DNA of 64,000 nucleotides from Sipunculus nudus (lineage: Eukaryota > Annelida > Sipuncula > Golfingiida > Sipunculidae): NCBI GenBank assembly GCA_026874595.1, contig CM049307.1:29055079-29119078 (forward strand), in the 5' to 3' direction. Made by a program: the position numbers and the translations under genes. Each line of letters opens with the position of its first letter. The first letter of the stretch is position 1. The notes below the pieces were generated by a model. That model saw nothing but the letters and a program-made list of their open reading frames with translations. It was not told where the DNA came from and ran no database searches. Shown piece after piece: positions 34,871 through 46,352 of this stretch.

Positions 34871-36639
34871 CTTCATTATTGAAGCCGGCAGCATATAGCA
34901 TAACGTATTCACACAAACGGCACGGACAAGTTTTACTTTCATGTTGAGAAAAACCACTCACAGTCGACTGCGTCTTTTGGGGGTTCCTCTGTATTATGAC
35001 CCAGCTTGGGGATGATTACGCACCAAGGACCCGCAGGTGCGGTAGACACCGGGCCTGGGTCAGACCAGGATACAAAAATAATCTGATAGAAAGCGAGTGC
35101 TATCGCCCTGTTACGCAATCCTAAGCCGAAATGGAACTCTGCAGATATACATACATTAGATAAGAGAATATTAAAAAATGGAGGTGGATTCATGGTATAC
35201 AACTGTTCCTATTTCTGTTAATTTACATTACCAAATCTCATCTGTTCCATGATGCAGTAAAATTCCGGTAAAGTTATAAATAAGATTAAAAAAGGAGGAA
35301 ATATCTGAAAGGCAAGAAGTGAATTATTCTTTCATATAAATTGGTTTTATTTCTTTTAGCTCCGATGACTTTGACTCGGACTTAGTTTCGTGGCCGGTCC
35401 TTTTATAATATCCTTCCAGCCGTTTGAAAGTGCAAATAGAGGGATTTCTTTACAAATCTTCTTGGACATACTTACATACTTTGCAAGGAAACAGACATTC
35501 GAGTCACGAGATTCATGCAAATATATGACCGAATCAATCCTTCAGAATTTCACTAAAGTCTACAAAATTCAGTGATTCGTATGAATAAGTGTATACAGGA
35601 GATCAGTTTCAAAGCGATAGCTTCACTAATTATCTCACAATTTGTTTGGCAAACATAAGAAATATTAACAAACCACATAAGCCAAAAAAAAGTTTATCTG
35701 CCTTGTATAACCTTGAGGACAAATGTTCTTTATTTTTTTTTTTTTTACTCTTTTTTAAATATCTGCTATAAATAATTTCCAATTCAGGATTGGGGGGGGG
35801 GGGGGGAGAGAGAGAGAGACTGTATAACTGGCGGTGTACAAAGATTCACATCAATACAGTTTCACCTGCTCAAACGTCTACTATCAAAAGTATTTTATTG
35901 ACAGTTTTATTGACGGTTTTTCATCCAAAGACATTAAAGGATCATCATAGGTTCAGTATAACATATATAGTGTGCGATTTAAGAAAAAGCGCTGATCTAG
36001 GGTGCCCCTGTTGAGTAGAAGAAATAAAGACTCTAATAGATCTTGCATGCCTGAACGCCATCGAGAATCTAAAAAAAAATCATGCAGAGGCATGCGTTTT
36101 GGGGTCGTCTACGTTTACAGAAATCCCTAGGGACACTAATCAAGGAAAAACCCTGCAAAAGACCAATGCCCCCTGATGGGAGTTGAGTGTCTGTCTCTTT
36201 TGCACTTTGTGCGGAAAATGTTATGAATAATCCTGTTGTTCTTTCCTTTGAATGTGTAAAGAATGTTCACTCTTGAATTCGCCAAAATATCTTGCTATTT
36301 TAAAAGCCCAAAACAACCTAATACGCCCTTTTCTATGAATCCAGTATTGTTAAAACAGTCTCCTTAAAATGCAAATGTTTTCACTTAAGCAAGTCAACTA
36401 ACGGCCAGCTGCCCAAAGCGATGGTGGTGCACCTGAAGCAGGAAACACATGGAATCCACCCCTGAAGAATAAAACCAGTTCAGAGAGCCGGCCAAAATAA
36501 CTGTGTTTCGGTTTTGGCCAGCCTGGCAACTTCCGGCGGTATTGTCCCGCATGATGGAAGAAACCCCCGGATGTGAACAAGCTAAATGCGAGGGCACAGA
36601 GAACCACCGGCTTTAGGGGGTGTGGTTGATAAAGGGTTT
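34869..36639. other. Intergenic, no gene seen
   Basis: Contains a T-run near 35733-35746, a G-run plus (GA)n near 35793-35818, and a GC-richer part at 36390-36620 that may be the decayed gag region of the Gypsy element to its right. No protein similarity could be recognised in the latter. Confidence 0.45.
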
Positions 36640-38397
36640 TGTTCAAAATAAGGTTGTGGACCTCGGTGGATAGTGATTCGGACGTGTCCTTACTGGACTA
36701 CTCTTTCTTTCGGAATCTTATGAATACCGTCAGGCATAAACTAGGAGATTCTGGTTGTGGTATTAGCACTGCCTCCGGTGAATGGATGGACATCAAGGGA
36801 GAGATTGACTTGAAGTTTCGCTAAGGCAACCAAGTATAGAACCGTATCTTTGTCATTTCAAAGTTAGGTTCCTTGAAAGGGATTCTTGGAATTGATTTTA
36901 TGCGAGATGTCGTCTGTGTTACTGATACAAAGCTAGGGATCTTGCATACAGAGCAGAAGCGGTACCTGCTACGGGCGGAAATGTGTGACAGCTGTCGCCG
37001 GTAGAGACTGAGTAAACCTGTAGAGGTGTCACCTAGACATGAGGTTAGGGCACCTGCCTTGTTAGACATTTCATGGGAACCGCTCTGGTCAACACCATGA
37101 AGGCGAGCATACCAGTCAACGTGATAAACCTAGGTGAAGGGACTAAGTATTTGCTCGCTTGACTCGCGGTGGGAGTGGAGGAGGAAGTGAACCAAATTAC
37201 TGGTGCGAATGAGTCAGGTGTGCGCAGCTCCCCCACTGACCAATCAATACCTGAACATTTGGAACCCATGTTGTAAGAGATATAATCGGCAAGTTGAGCC
37301 CTGACTGGAGGGGACAAGTTCGTCGGCTAGTAGCAGAATACAATGATGTGTTCACATCACCCGAAGGAGCCTTCGGACTCACTGACCTAGTAGAAGACAC
37401 CATTGATACTGAGGGATGCCCACCAGTGAAACAACACCCGAGGAGATTTCCGTTAGTTCGACAGGAGATAGCTAAGCAAGAAATCGATAAGGTGCTTGAT
37501 AAATGGTTTATCGAGTCCAGTGATAGTCCATTGGCTAGCCCTATAGTATTGGTGACGAAACGGGATGGATCCACCAAATTTTGCGTGGATTATAGACGTA
37601 TAAACGAGATGACCCGTAAGGATGCACATCAATTTCTGTGAGTGGATTAAACCATTGATACACTGTTGGGCGGACAGAAGCTTAGCACACTCTATCTTGC
37701 TAGTGGCGAATCATGCCATTCGGGCTCAGCAAAGAACCAGCGACCTTTTTCCGGCTTATAGCTGTATTCAGTGCAGACTTTTACTAGGCTCTGACGAACT
37801 TGGTGATTGTGTTCAACCTACTGAGATTAGCTAATCTGAGGCTGAAACGCAAGAAATGTACATTGTTCCAGCCAAGTTTTTGGGACATGTGGTGTCGTGT
37901 GAAGGAGTCCAGTGCGACCCCACCAAGATCCATTGTGTGCAGGAATGGAAGACTCCGGAATGTCTTTCTGAGGTGATAAGCTTCCTCGGTTTTGCCTCAT
38001 ACTACAGGAGGTTCATACCAGAGTACTCACAGGTCGCCGCACCGGTAACGGCGTTGACCAAGAAAAAAATCAGGTTTCAGTGGGAGGATGAATGCGAGGA
38101 AGCCTTCCAGAAGTTAAAGCAGATGCTGACCAAACGTACCTGTGTTGGCATACTTTCGCCCTGAAGGTCTACTGATCCTAGACACGGATGCTAATTGGGT
38201 CAGCAATGGGAGTTACCTCTCACGGATACTAGATGGGTAAGAGCGGGTTGTGGCTTACGGCCAGGAAGAAATGCTGCACCATAAAACGGAAGCTGCTGGC
38301 AGTGGTGACATTCGTCATTTACTTTTGCATGTACTTGTTGGGACGACCTTTTTTTTAATCAGGAAGGATCATGCTTCCCTGACGTGGCTGCTGATTT
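36640..38397 (+). pseudogene. Ty3/Gypsy pol remnant: protease, RT, RNase H start
   Basis: A protease-like segment (VDSDSDVSLLDYSFF, with the DTG active site changed to DSD; later GILGIDFM) is followed by RT: CPPVKQHPRRFPL, WFIESSDSPLASPIVLV (about 37505-37555), KFCVDYRRINEMT, then a broken stretch without an intact YxDD. The thumb/connection (FLGHVVSCEGVQCDP, FLGFASYYRRFIPEY, FQWEDECEEAFQKLK) lies at about 37875-38130. The RNase H region ends at DHASLTWLL (about 38395). Several frameshifts and stops interrupt it. It is truncated exactly at a TTAA followed by a piggyBac-like end. Confidence 0.85.
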
Positions 38398-38480
38398 TAA
38401 CACTTTCGCTGCCTATGACGAGTATACTCGTCATATTTTCTGATTCCCCCAGTGCCTATGACGGGTATACTCGTCATGTA
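38397..38480 (+). mobile_element. piggyBac-like terminal sequence with twin palindromes
   Basis: TTAA (38397-38400) is followed by CACTTTCGCTGCCT and the perfect 20-bp palindrome ATGACGAGTATACTCGTCAT (38415-38434). A second copy with one change is at 38458-38477. TTAA target plus a C(A)CTTT start is characteristic of piggyBac-type transposon ends. It interrupts the Gypsy RNase H frame. The opposite end was not found, so its extent to the right is unknown. Confidence 0.55.
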
Positions 38481-39499
38481 TTTATCAGCTATTTTCAGTA
38501 AGAAATCTCTAAAATTTATCAATAAACTCTTCGCAGGTGAGTAGTAGTTCCTTTATAAATTGGTTTCATGTCATGAAATGGAATAATTTGTTATTCATCA
38601 GTGCGCTTGATAACTCGAAAGCAGGAAAGGTGTGGAGAGCGTGAAAACAGCGACGGCTCCCGTCCTTTGCTGTGAAATAAGTTCATGACCTGCTGGAGTG
38701 TCGAATTGATTCGGTGTAGGAGTATTCCTTAGAAACAGACGAAAGAGAGGTGCGCAAAAAAATTGTGTATAGTTTTATATTTGGGCGTGTTTTGGCCACT
38801 TACTTTTGGCAAACCCGTTGGTGAGACCGAGGTTAGACAGATCACACATTAGATGTGAAATCAAGATAGCGAGGCGTGAAGTCGTTCAGGTTTATTGCCC
38901 CGCGAGGACACCCTATTGCGCAATCAACAACAATAGGGCGCGTGCCACATGCCTGACACACAGATCGGCAGGGTAATCGGAACGTAGCTGCAAATAATTG
39001 CTTTGGCTTATTTGGAGTTATTTCACATATCCTATATATTTACAGATAGCAATATGCATGTGTAAGTAGGCTACCTTCGCCAATAAGTGCATGTAAATTG
39101 TAAAATTCTGAATCAAACTTGGACGATCACTTACGGAACAGTAGTACAGTACTATACCGGCAATCCCAACCTAGCGACAGCTTGTCACCCCAAACGATGA
39201 GCTGGAGACGATGGGGTGACAGTACAAGCTATTGGGTTCGCATCAATTCTAATATGTGCAGATGTGCACGCCATTTCTGACACTACTTTTTCATTTTCAT
39301 CTACTTCTCGAACTGCCATTTTCCTGAGTTAAGACAAAAAGTAACGTTATTCTGTTGGGGAAAATAATAATTATTACATCCACGGTTTACTTACGTGTAT
39401 TCGTGCAGCAGTTTTTAATACCGAGGCTGGTTTTACTCGAAAAACTCGTCTCCACGTCTGTCAGCGGGAGAATCAGAACTTCCGGTAGGGGATTTCCAA
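38481..39499. other. Intergenic or piggyBac-like interior, no gene seen
   Basis: Contains an inverted repeat GCTTGTCACCCCA / TGGGGTGACAGTACAAGC at about 39180-39229 around ACGATGAGCTGGAGACG. No coding frame was found. It could be the interior of the piggyBac-like element beginning at 38401. Confidence 0.4.
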
Positions 39500-39765
39500 A
39501 CGGCTATGTGTAAAACTCGGAAGTCCGAAGTCGGAAGCTAGGATTTTTTTTTTAAATAAAGCAATGTTCGTAGCATAATTAAAATGTTACTACATCAATA
39601 GAAATTACCATTTCATTTTTATTGATAGAATAAGATCTTTTCTATCATTATGTAAAAAATCAAAGTTATCCATCCGAAGTTATAGACTATTTCTTGCTCG
39701 GTAATGCCCGGTTATGGTCCAAATAACATGTGTAAAACTCGGAAGCCAGTAATGGCTAATGCACT
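39500..39765 (+). mobile_element. Unnamed 270-bp repeat bounded by TGTGTAAAACTCGGAAG
   Basis: TGTGTAAAACTCGGAAG occurs near both ends (about 39508 and 39730). The interior shares GATAGAATAAGATCTTTT, ATCATTATGT and GTTATCCAT with the reverse complement of 42835-43130. The terminal direct repeats suggest a small mobile repeat, class unknown. Confidence 0.65.
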
Positions 39766-40255
39766 GGTCATCATGTCGTCAGCAAACGTGTCAAGCATTT
39801 TCAGTTTCTTCAATATCACATATTTTTCATAAACTCAGTTTGTTTTGTAACATTAATTATGCTGTTTTTTTATAATATATTATATTGATATTTTATTTCA
39901 TTTTGTAAAACAAGATTATATAATTACTCATCAATATTTTCGCTGTTACCGTTTTTTTTGTTTGTGGAAACATGAAAAAAAAAATAAAGATTTGATAATA
40001 TTTTAAAAATTACCCTGATAATATCATAGAGACTTAAACAGATAATTTGACAGAACCACAAAACGTCCAGTAAATGTTTTAACGAGGGTGTTTCGAACAA
40101 AACATTTGATTTATCATGTATCAATTGAAAAACCTTTTCCTCCATTGACCAAAAAATTTAATCATGATTATGAATCCCTTAAACTCTTATCTATTATGTA
40201 ATACTCTTTATGCCAAATTATATTTTACATTTCATGGTCAGGTTGCACACTTTTA

Positions 40256-40263
40256 TTTATATA

Positions 40264-40322
<59 letters not shown>
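40256..40322. repeat. (TA)n microsatellite
   Basis: TA array with one GT interruption. Confidence 0.95.
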
Positions 40323-40323
<1 letters not shown>

Positions 40324-42617
40324 TCACATTGCAATGTGATATTTTCCCCTATATGTTCCTGCTGTAAATGGAACCTGTTTCAATTCATGTTTTGAAATTT
40401 TGCCAAAATAGCATAATATACATGATGCTTTACAAAAATTTGTTTGCTACTGATTTCATCTGACGTATCCTGCAAAATTAAAAATAAACACAAACATTAA
40501 CAATACCTTGACAGAAAAAAAATACACAATACATGTGTAAATAGATATGATCCCGATTGTAACATTTTACAATCATATAAAAAACAATAGTTTCTGTTTT
40601 TGCAGAACGATTCAATATATAATCGATATTTTATATGCAGTTAGGTACAATATTCATCAAATTAATGTTCTGAAAATTTGCAAAACCACAGGACACAAAC
40701 ATTTATACTTTATATATATATATATATATTTGTAAAATACGTCAACTAAAAAATAAATAAAACATCAAACAAAACATTTTGCATAGCCAAAAAAAGTTCA
40801 GTAAATGTTTAAAAATAAATTGTTACAGAGCAAATGTTAAAGATATAATAAATTCTGTTTAATTATAGAACCTGATACAAGCAACTATTTAGTCCGGAGA
40901 GAAGGAGGTCCGAAAGCGCACGGTACTTCTGTGTCGAGAATTCCGATTATAGTCCGGTTAATTTTGTTTCTGAGCATAAAAATATAAGAATCAAATAAAA
41001 ATAGTGAGTATACACGGAATATTCAGATGCATATATTTTTATATAAAGATAAAAAAATTACTATACAGCAAAAGAAGAATGGGAATATTTAATATTTTTA
41101 ATTGAAATATTTATCTTAGCGGTAAATTTCTTACTTGATTTATCAATCCGGTTTGGTTCCATTATTGCATGGTGTCATCATTTTTATGTGGAATTTCAAG
41201 GAATGAATCATAAAGATGAGCAACAGGTTCAATAAAAATGCCTATATCCCGTAGCATCTTTAAGACACCAGGTCACCTCTAGACAGACTTTTACTTGAAG
41301 CCCCAGATGTCTTACGTGTCGATAAAGATTCTTTATGGTTATTTATTAAAGATTTTACATTCAAATTTGTAATTTCTTATCGAGATCCTTGTAATCTTAT
41401 ACAGTAATCCAAAGTTGAAGGGAGCACATTCTGTTTACATGCCCTTATCATGCACATATTATAACGTATGAGAGTGAAATCAGTTGCAAATATACTTTAA
41501 AATATTATTAAATATCCATTTATTTGAAGTTGAAATGTGATGTTGAAACATCAGGAGTGAATTTTAATATGTAAATATCAAGATTGAAAAAGTTTGAAAG
41601 AAAGAGTTAAAACTTGAAAAAGAATTGATTTTAGTTTTTAAAAAAATGATTTGCTTAAATATACAAATCGATAAGATTTTATAATCACACATGTATTAGT
41701 ATGTTATATATTACCTGGACTGTTGTATCCCTTTTCTAAGATATATTTTAACTTTTTGTTTAAATATCGTAGAACTCTAACATATTGAAGGACATTTCGT
41801 TTTGTATATGATACATGTATATTTTTTCCAGCGATGACCTACTGGGATATATTGAATTTTCATATTTGTTCAACGTTTGGAAAATATATTACTGTTTTTA
41901 TTTTGAATGACATCGTAATTTATAACTGTATTTTTTAATGCCGTATTAGGGTTTATTATACCATATTTATTATTCAGTGGTGCATCCATAGAGGGCGCAA
42001 GCATAACACCGAGGAATCCCCATTCCCCCCCCCCCCCCCATCGCAGTACCGTGTGAGTCATACACGGTCTCCCCACAGATCTAAGCTCGGGGTGGGATCG
42101 ACCGTGAAAAATATCACGGCTCCTCGGCTGATACTCAGACTCGCGCACTGTGCTCTGCTGTCCGAGTCTGTATGTGCGCTCTCAGATCACAAAAGTCGGT
42201 AAAATGCAAAGATTGTCATAAGACTTTAACATATCAATTATTTTACAACGAGTACTACATTTAAATACTAGTAGTGACATTTTGCAAGTTATAAATGTAT
42301 AGACGCGAATTTCATCATTGACATTAACATGTTACGAACTTTTGAATATTTGGACTTTCCAATTTATACCGTAATGTTATAGAAATATAAATATTAAAGC
42401 CCAACAACCTGCAGTTTGAATACATTGTTCCAATACATGTAGGAGTATAGTTGCGGAACAGAAAATCTTCATAATCTTTCGTTTAAGGTGCCTCAAAATG
42501 TCCTCTTTACATTACATATTTTAAAAATTAACCCCTTCCCATACCATCCCCATGTTAATACAAATAATTTTCACAAAACATAGCCCTAGATAGGGTGAAA
42601 TATATAACGTGAAAATA

Positions 42618-42622
<5 letters not shown>

Positions 42623-42664
<42 letters not shown>
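42623..42664. repeat. (TA)n microsatellite
   Basis: Perfect TA array. Confidence 0.95.
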
Positions 42665-42668
<4 letters not shown>

Positions 42669-42834
42669 TTTACAAATAAAAAATTAAGAACTTATAGTTT
42701 TCCGATTATGTATCATGTTTTGTGTTATTCACGCATTAAAAGCAGAATCATGCATAAGCTATTTTAATATATGCATGAAACTTTAATTATAATGAAACTG
42801 CATTTGGGCTGTGGCTCTTAACTGACCACAAGTT

Positions 42835-43130
42835 AACCAGTGCGTCTCTGTGACTTCCGAGTTATACACATTGGATAACATCCCAGCACTTCTGACTGAC
42901 TTCCGAGATTGCTTCCGAGCACAAAATCGTCCATAACGTTCAGATTAAAGAATGGATAACTATTATTCTTCACATAATGATAATAAAGATCTTATTCTAT
43001 CGGTGGAAAAAACAAAACGGTATTGAAGCGTTAGCATTTTGTATATGCTTTAAACTGCATTATTTATAAAACGATTCCTTGGTTTCCGGCGTCCGGCTTC
43101 CGACTTCCAAGTTTACATATACGACCGCGC
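42835..43130 (-). mobile_element. Unnamed 270-bp repeat, inverted copy
   Basis: The reverse complement aligns with 39500-39765 over most of its length, including a terminal TAACTCGGAAGTCA and AAACTTGGAAGTCGGAAG. The orientation is opposite to that copy, with about 3.1 kb between them. Confidence 0.65.
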
Positions 43131-43749
43131 CATGACACCTTCACTTTTGAATGAGAAGTACCGCTTTACGTGAATCGGTGCCACAGTGATGAAAGAAGGT
43201 AATAAATGTAATTATTTTTGTGTAACAACATTTTTTCTACGATGTTAAGCACATATAATACGACTTTATAAGCCTGTGATGCCAAATAATACCAGACAGG
43301 AAATATTTTGATCCGACCCTTAGAATGGGCGTTCTGTTGTGACTGCCATCATGACTCCAGGCCCTATCAGTTTATTTCAGAAGGCCTGAGTGTCATGTTG
43401 TCATGGCTAATCCCAACCGCACTTTGCAATTCACCATAGGCAACCCGACGTATGACTTTTAAACAATTCATAAAATAGTATTATATCATAAGCCGTAGAG
43501 GTGACCATATAAGGTTACACTTTGTTCACTCGCAATGTTCGTATAATTCCTGGCTTTGTTTGACGGTGACAGTATCCATTGCATCATGCTATCGCTACGC
43601 CTACGGTATGTAAATAACTTTATGACTGTGTGTAACATAAGATAATACAATTTTTATAATTATATTGATTGTAGAATCAGTTTGTTTGAAATGAAAGGCA
43701 AAACGTATTTTTTGCAATAAAAATACAAGTTTGAAAAATGAAGGGGGAA
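43131..43749. other. Intergenic, no gene seen
   Basis: No repeat, coding frame or RNA gene recognised beyond the tRNA-like sequence that follows. Confidence 0.5.
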
Positions 43750-43845
43750 AAAAAAAGCAATGTTTGGGTTTGAACCCATGTGGTGTTCCACCGCGCGTGA
43801 CTGACCCAAAAATAAAACCCCTGTGCCATCTTGGCACACGAATAA
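43750..43845 (-). repeat. tRNA-like SINE head or tRNA pseudogene
   Basis: On the minus strand a Pol III A box TGGCACAGGGG (43828-43818) is followed by the B box GGGTTCAAACCC (43776-43765), which forms a good T-arm TGGG-TTCAAAC-CCA. The spacing is slightly longer than in a tRNA. The flanks do not pair as an acceptor stem, so it is not a functional tRNA. A run of T follows at 43757-43749 on that strand. Confidence 0.45.
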
Positions 43846-44098
43846 TTGGAACATTTATAACAACCATAAACCAGAATGAGACAAACCCTCGCGTGTTATA
43901 TTAGATCGATACATTGATATTATAAATTCGATGATCATACATGATTATAACTGTGACGTTTTATAATTCTCCATCTTTTATTTCCACTAATAAGTCAATG
44001 ATTGATCCGAGTGTGTACAGGAGCCGCTATTGCGTGAGCCACTGGACTTTCCCGGTCCTGGTGTAAACATTTTCTCTCTCTCTCTCGATATATATATA

Positions 44099-44143
<45 letters not shown>

Positions 44144-44158
44144 CATATATACATACAC

Positions 44159-44204
<46 letters not shown>

Positions 44205-44434
44205 GCATGTGAGCGAGCGTAACAGTTTGTTTGCGCTTGTTTCCTTTGAGGTCTTTACTGGCGGTAGCCCTAATTAGCTAATTAGGCTGAACACGGTTAT
44301 GCCATCCTTCTGTGCATAATACCTCAGGCAGGTTTTATGGCCCATGCACCAGATGGACTTCACACCCTCGTTATCAGGTTTTCACACCTGGAACTAACTC
44401 ACCCGGACCTCCCCGAGACTCATGCAGGCCCTGG
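43846..44434. other. Intergenic with compound microsatellite
   Basis: Includes a (TC)n tract (44071-44086) running into interrupted (TA)n (44088-44201). A short palindrome CTAATTAGCTAATTAG lies near 44271. No gene was found. Confidence 0.6.
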
Positions 44435-45245
44435 CATTGGGGGAATATTTGGCTGGGCAGCGAATGTGTTAAGGAAGCCTGTGTCCACCTGGTGAAGGAG
44501 TCACCTAACACCTAGATGTACGGATTTCTAGATCGAGATTTCGACAGGGATCCCATTATGTCTAGAGCGATTCTTTCTAGGGACAAGCCAGCCACCTCTT
44601 GTTTGAGCTGTGCTTTGTTGTCTGGGCTTCCGAGCCATACAGTCCCTGCACTGCTTGCACCACCGTTCTAAATCACCTCGCAGTCCAGGCCAGTAGAAAA
44701 GCTGTCTGATGTTACTATTGCCTTCCGGATATCAGTGGGAGTTATCAACTGATAGATCGTTTCTGACTTGACCTTCTGGTCAAACGTGCGGCACAGGGCC
44801 CCATTACGGATCTCCAAGATACTCCATTGACTCGAAAAGGCCATTTAATCACGCCCTTCGTGAGATATTTTGTACCACTATGGTCTTTCTTGCCCCGACA
44901 CTATTCAGTGCCTAACCTTTGCAATGCCCGGATCTTCGGATTGAAGTTGGTATAGATGACCAACCGCCAACACTCCAGTTGTCTAGGCAGTTGGTTTGAG
45001 CAGATTGCTCAATTTCATTGTCTAGCTGGTTGGATTGAGCAGCCTGCTAAGTATCATAGTCCAGGCGGTTAGATTGAGTGGCCTGCTCAGTGTCTGCTTA
45101 AGTCGTCGCCAATTTCGTTTTCTTTGACACCGTGGTGACTGCACGATAATCATGTTGTTTGCACTGAGTGCACTGCTGTTGCCTGAGCCCATCTGCTTTA
45201 CCATGTATAGCTCCAGGACAATTACGGATCGTGAAGTCATAGGTG
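44435..45245 (-). pseudogene. Ty3/Gypsy remnant, inverted segment: RNase H end to integrase start
   Basis: Reading the minus strand from 45240: RNase H C-terminus and linker (AIHGKADGLRQQQ, CTQCKQ), three 14-residue tandem repeats of the type EQATQSNRLD (about 45095-44965), the integrase zinc-binding end (CKQCRDCMARKP, about 44680-44645) and the first integrase core strand (LERIALDIMGSL, LGDSFTRWTQA, about 44590-44450). Stops and frameshifts are present. The remainder of the integrase core lies on the opposite strand immediately to the right. Confidence 0.8.
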
Positions 45246-45540
45246 CCTAACACGGAAATCCACATGACAGATCAGGGGAATAACTTCGAGAGCAATCTCT
45301 TAAGGAGATGTGCAGTGTGCTGGATATTCAGTAGAGGAAGACAGCGTCCTATCACACACAGTCTGATGGGATGACAGAAGGGTTCAATCGAACAGTGGAA
45401 CAAATGCTTGCAGCTTTCGTGAGAGAGGAAAAGCAAGAATTGGACGAGTATCTCCCATACTTGACACTGGCTTACCGGAGTACCAAGCTGATGTTGAGGA
45501 GGGAGGTTACCCATCCTATTGACATCATGAGCAACCCTGC
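45246..45540 (+). pseudogene. Ty3/Gypsy integrase core, C-terminal part
   Basis: TDQGNNFESNLL (about 45268) with the second catalytic Asp, then SDGMTEGFNRTVEQMLAAF (about 45362-45418), where Glu of TEGFNR matches the third catalytic residue, then ELDEYLPYLTLAYRSTK. One frameshift lies near 45300 and one stop in the DIQ-KTAS region. It continues the integrase begun on the minus strand to its left. It is abutted at 45541 by LTR R/U5 sequence. Confidence 0.85.
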
Positions 45541-45720
45541 ATTGTAAGTTATAAATAAACTGTTGTTAATTGTTGACTACTGTTTTTTGGTTTCTGTGGC
45601 TAAGAGGTATAACTCCCATTTTGGATTTCTAAGTACTTGGGCTCAGTCGGAATTCGAGCCTGGGCATGTTCCCCCGGGGTCCGTGTTTCTTGAGTAGGAA
45701 GCAGAAGAAGGCAAAATAAT
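45541..45720 (+). mobile_element. Gypsy LTR 3' part plus internal start, block B copy
   Basis: ATTGTAAGTTATAAATAAAC, TGTTGTTAATTGTTGACTAC and GGCTAAGAGGTATAA match 9916-9980. The internal sequence up to GTTTCTTGAGTAGGAAGCAG matches 10055-10080. It marks the left edge of block B. Confidence 0.6.
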
Positions 45721-45899
45721 TTGCAGATTTGTTGATATTTGCAAAACTATGAAGCAAAAGACACTGTGACCACTGTCTTTCTGAAACTATTTCATTTGAT
45801 TGTCCGTGATTGCCTATTCTGTCTTATTTTACATGATGCGGAAAATTAATGTTAAATATGCTGATGTGTTCAGAAAGGAGGTTTAAGGAAGTTCATATC

Positions 45900-46352
45900 C
45901 ATTCATGCGCCTAAATAATCTCTGTACTAATGTCAATCATTTTAAAATAATACCGGAGTAGGCTGTACGAAAATAGCCCAAAAATTATCATGTTACGTCT
46001 TTCAGGCAAAACTATACTTCACCGTGCTGCTAAAGATCTTCGAATTCATTTCATGCCAAATCTATGCAATTATGATGTTAAATAAGAAAGTTATGTTCCA
46101 TTTACCAATAGTAAGTCGCTCCAGAAAAGTTTTAAAATTGAGATCGCGGCTTGCAAAAATTTGTTTCAGGGTGTTTCCCAACTTTATATGTTTAGAAACT
46201 CCTGTGAATGAGTAAAGAACACCTCTAGGATGGAAACTAGGGGGAAGAGGTTTGGGGAAGGTAAAGTGGGGGGGGGGGGGGGGGTCCAGGCCAAAATAAT
46301 TAGCTTAAACCGAAAAAGGGTGTGACGGCCAAAAAGGGATGGCGGACATATT
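45900..46352 (+). repeat. Dispersed repeat, block B copy
   Basis: Best-preserved copy of the family; see 11380-11852 for the aligned landmarks. Includes a long G-run (46268-46285). It continues into a 125-bp tandem duplication (46318-46560, TGTGACGGCCAAAAAGGGAT at 46321 and 46446). Confidence 0.7.

Larger units (their letters stand above)
39766..42834. other. AT-rich spacer between inverted copies of the 270-bp repeat
   Basis: Contains TA arrays at 40256-40322, 40711-40730 and 42623-42664, a C-run near 42027-42039 and two short hairpins near 42047-42120 (ACCGTGTGAGTCATACACGGT; CCGTG/CACGG). No gene or RNA could be supported. Confidence 0.5.

Noticed and set aside
36394-36646. Overlapping minus-strand frames of 67 and 82 codons
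   Set aside because: They lie opposite a probable decayed gag region of the Gypsy element, and no domain is recognisable.
42047-42120. Hairpins near the C-run considered as a structured RNA gene
   Set aside because: The stems are short, the sequence is not repeated elsewhere in the window, and no RNA family could be matched.
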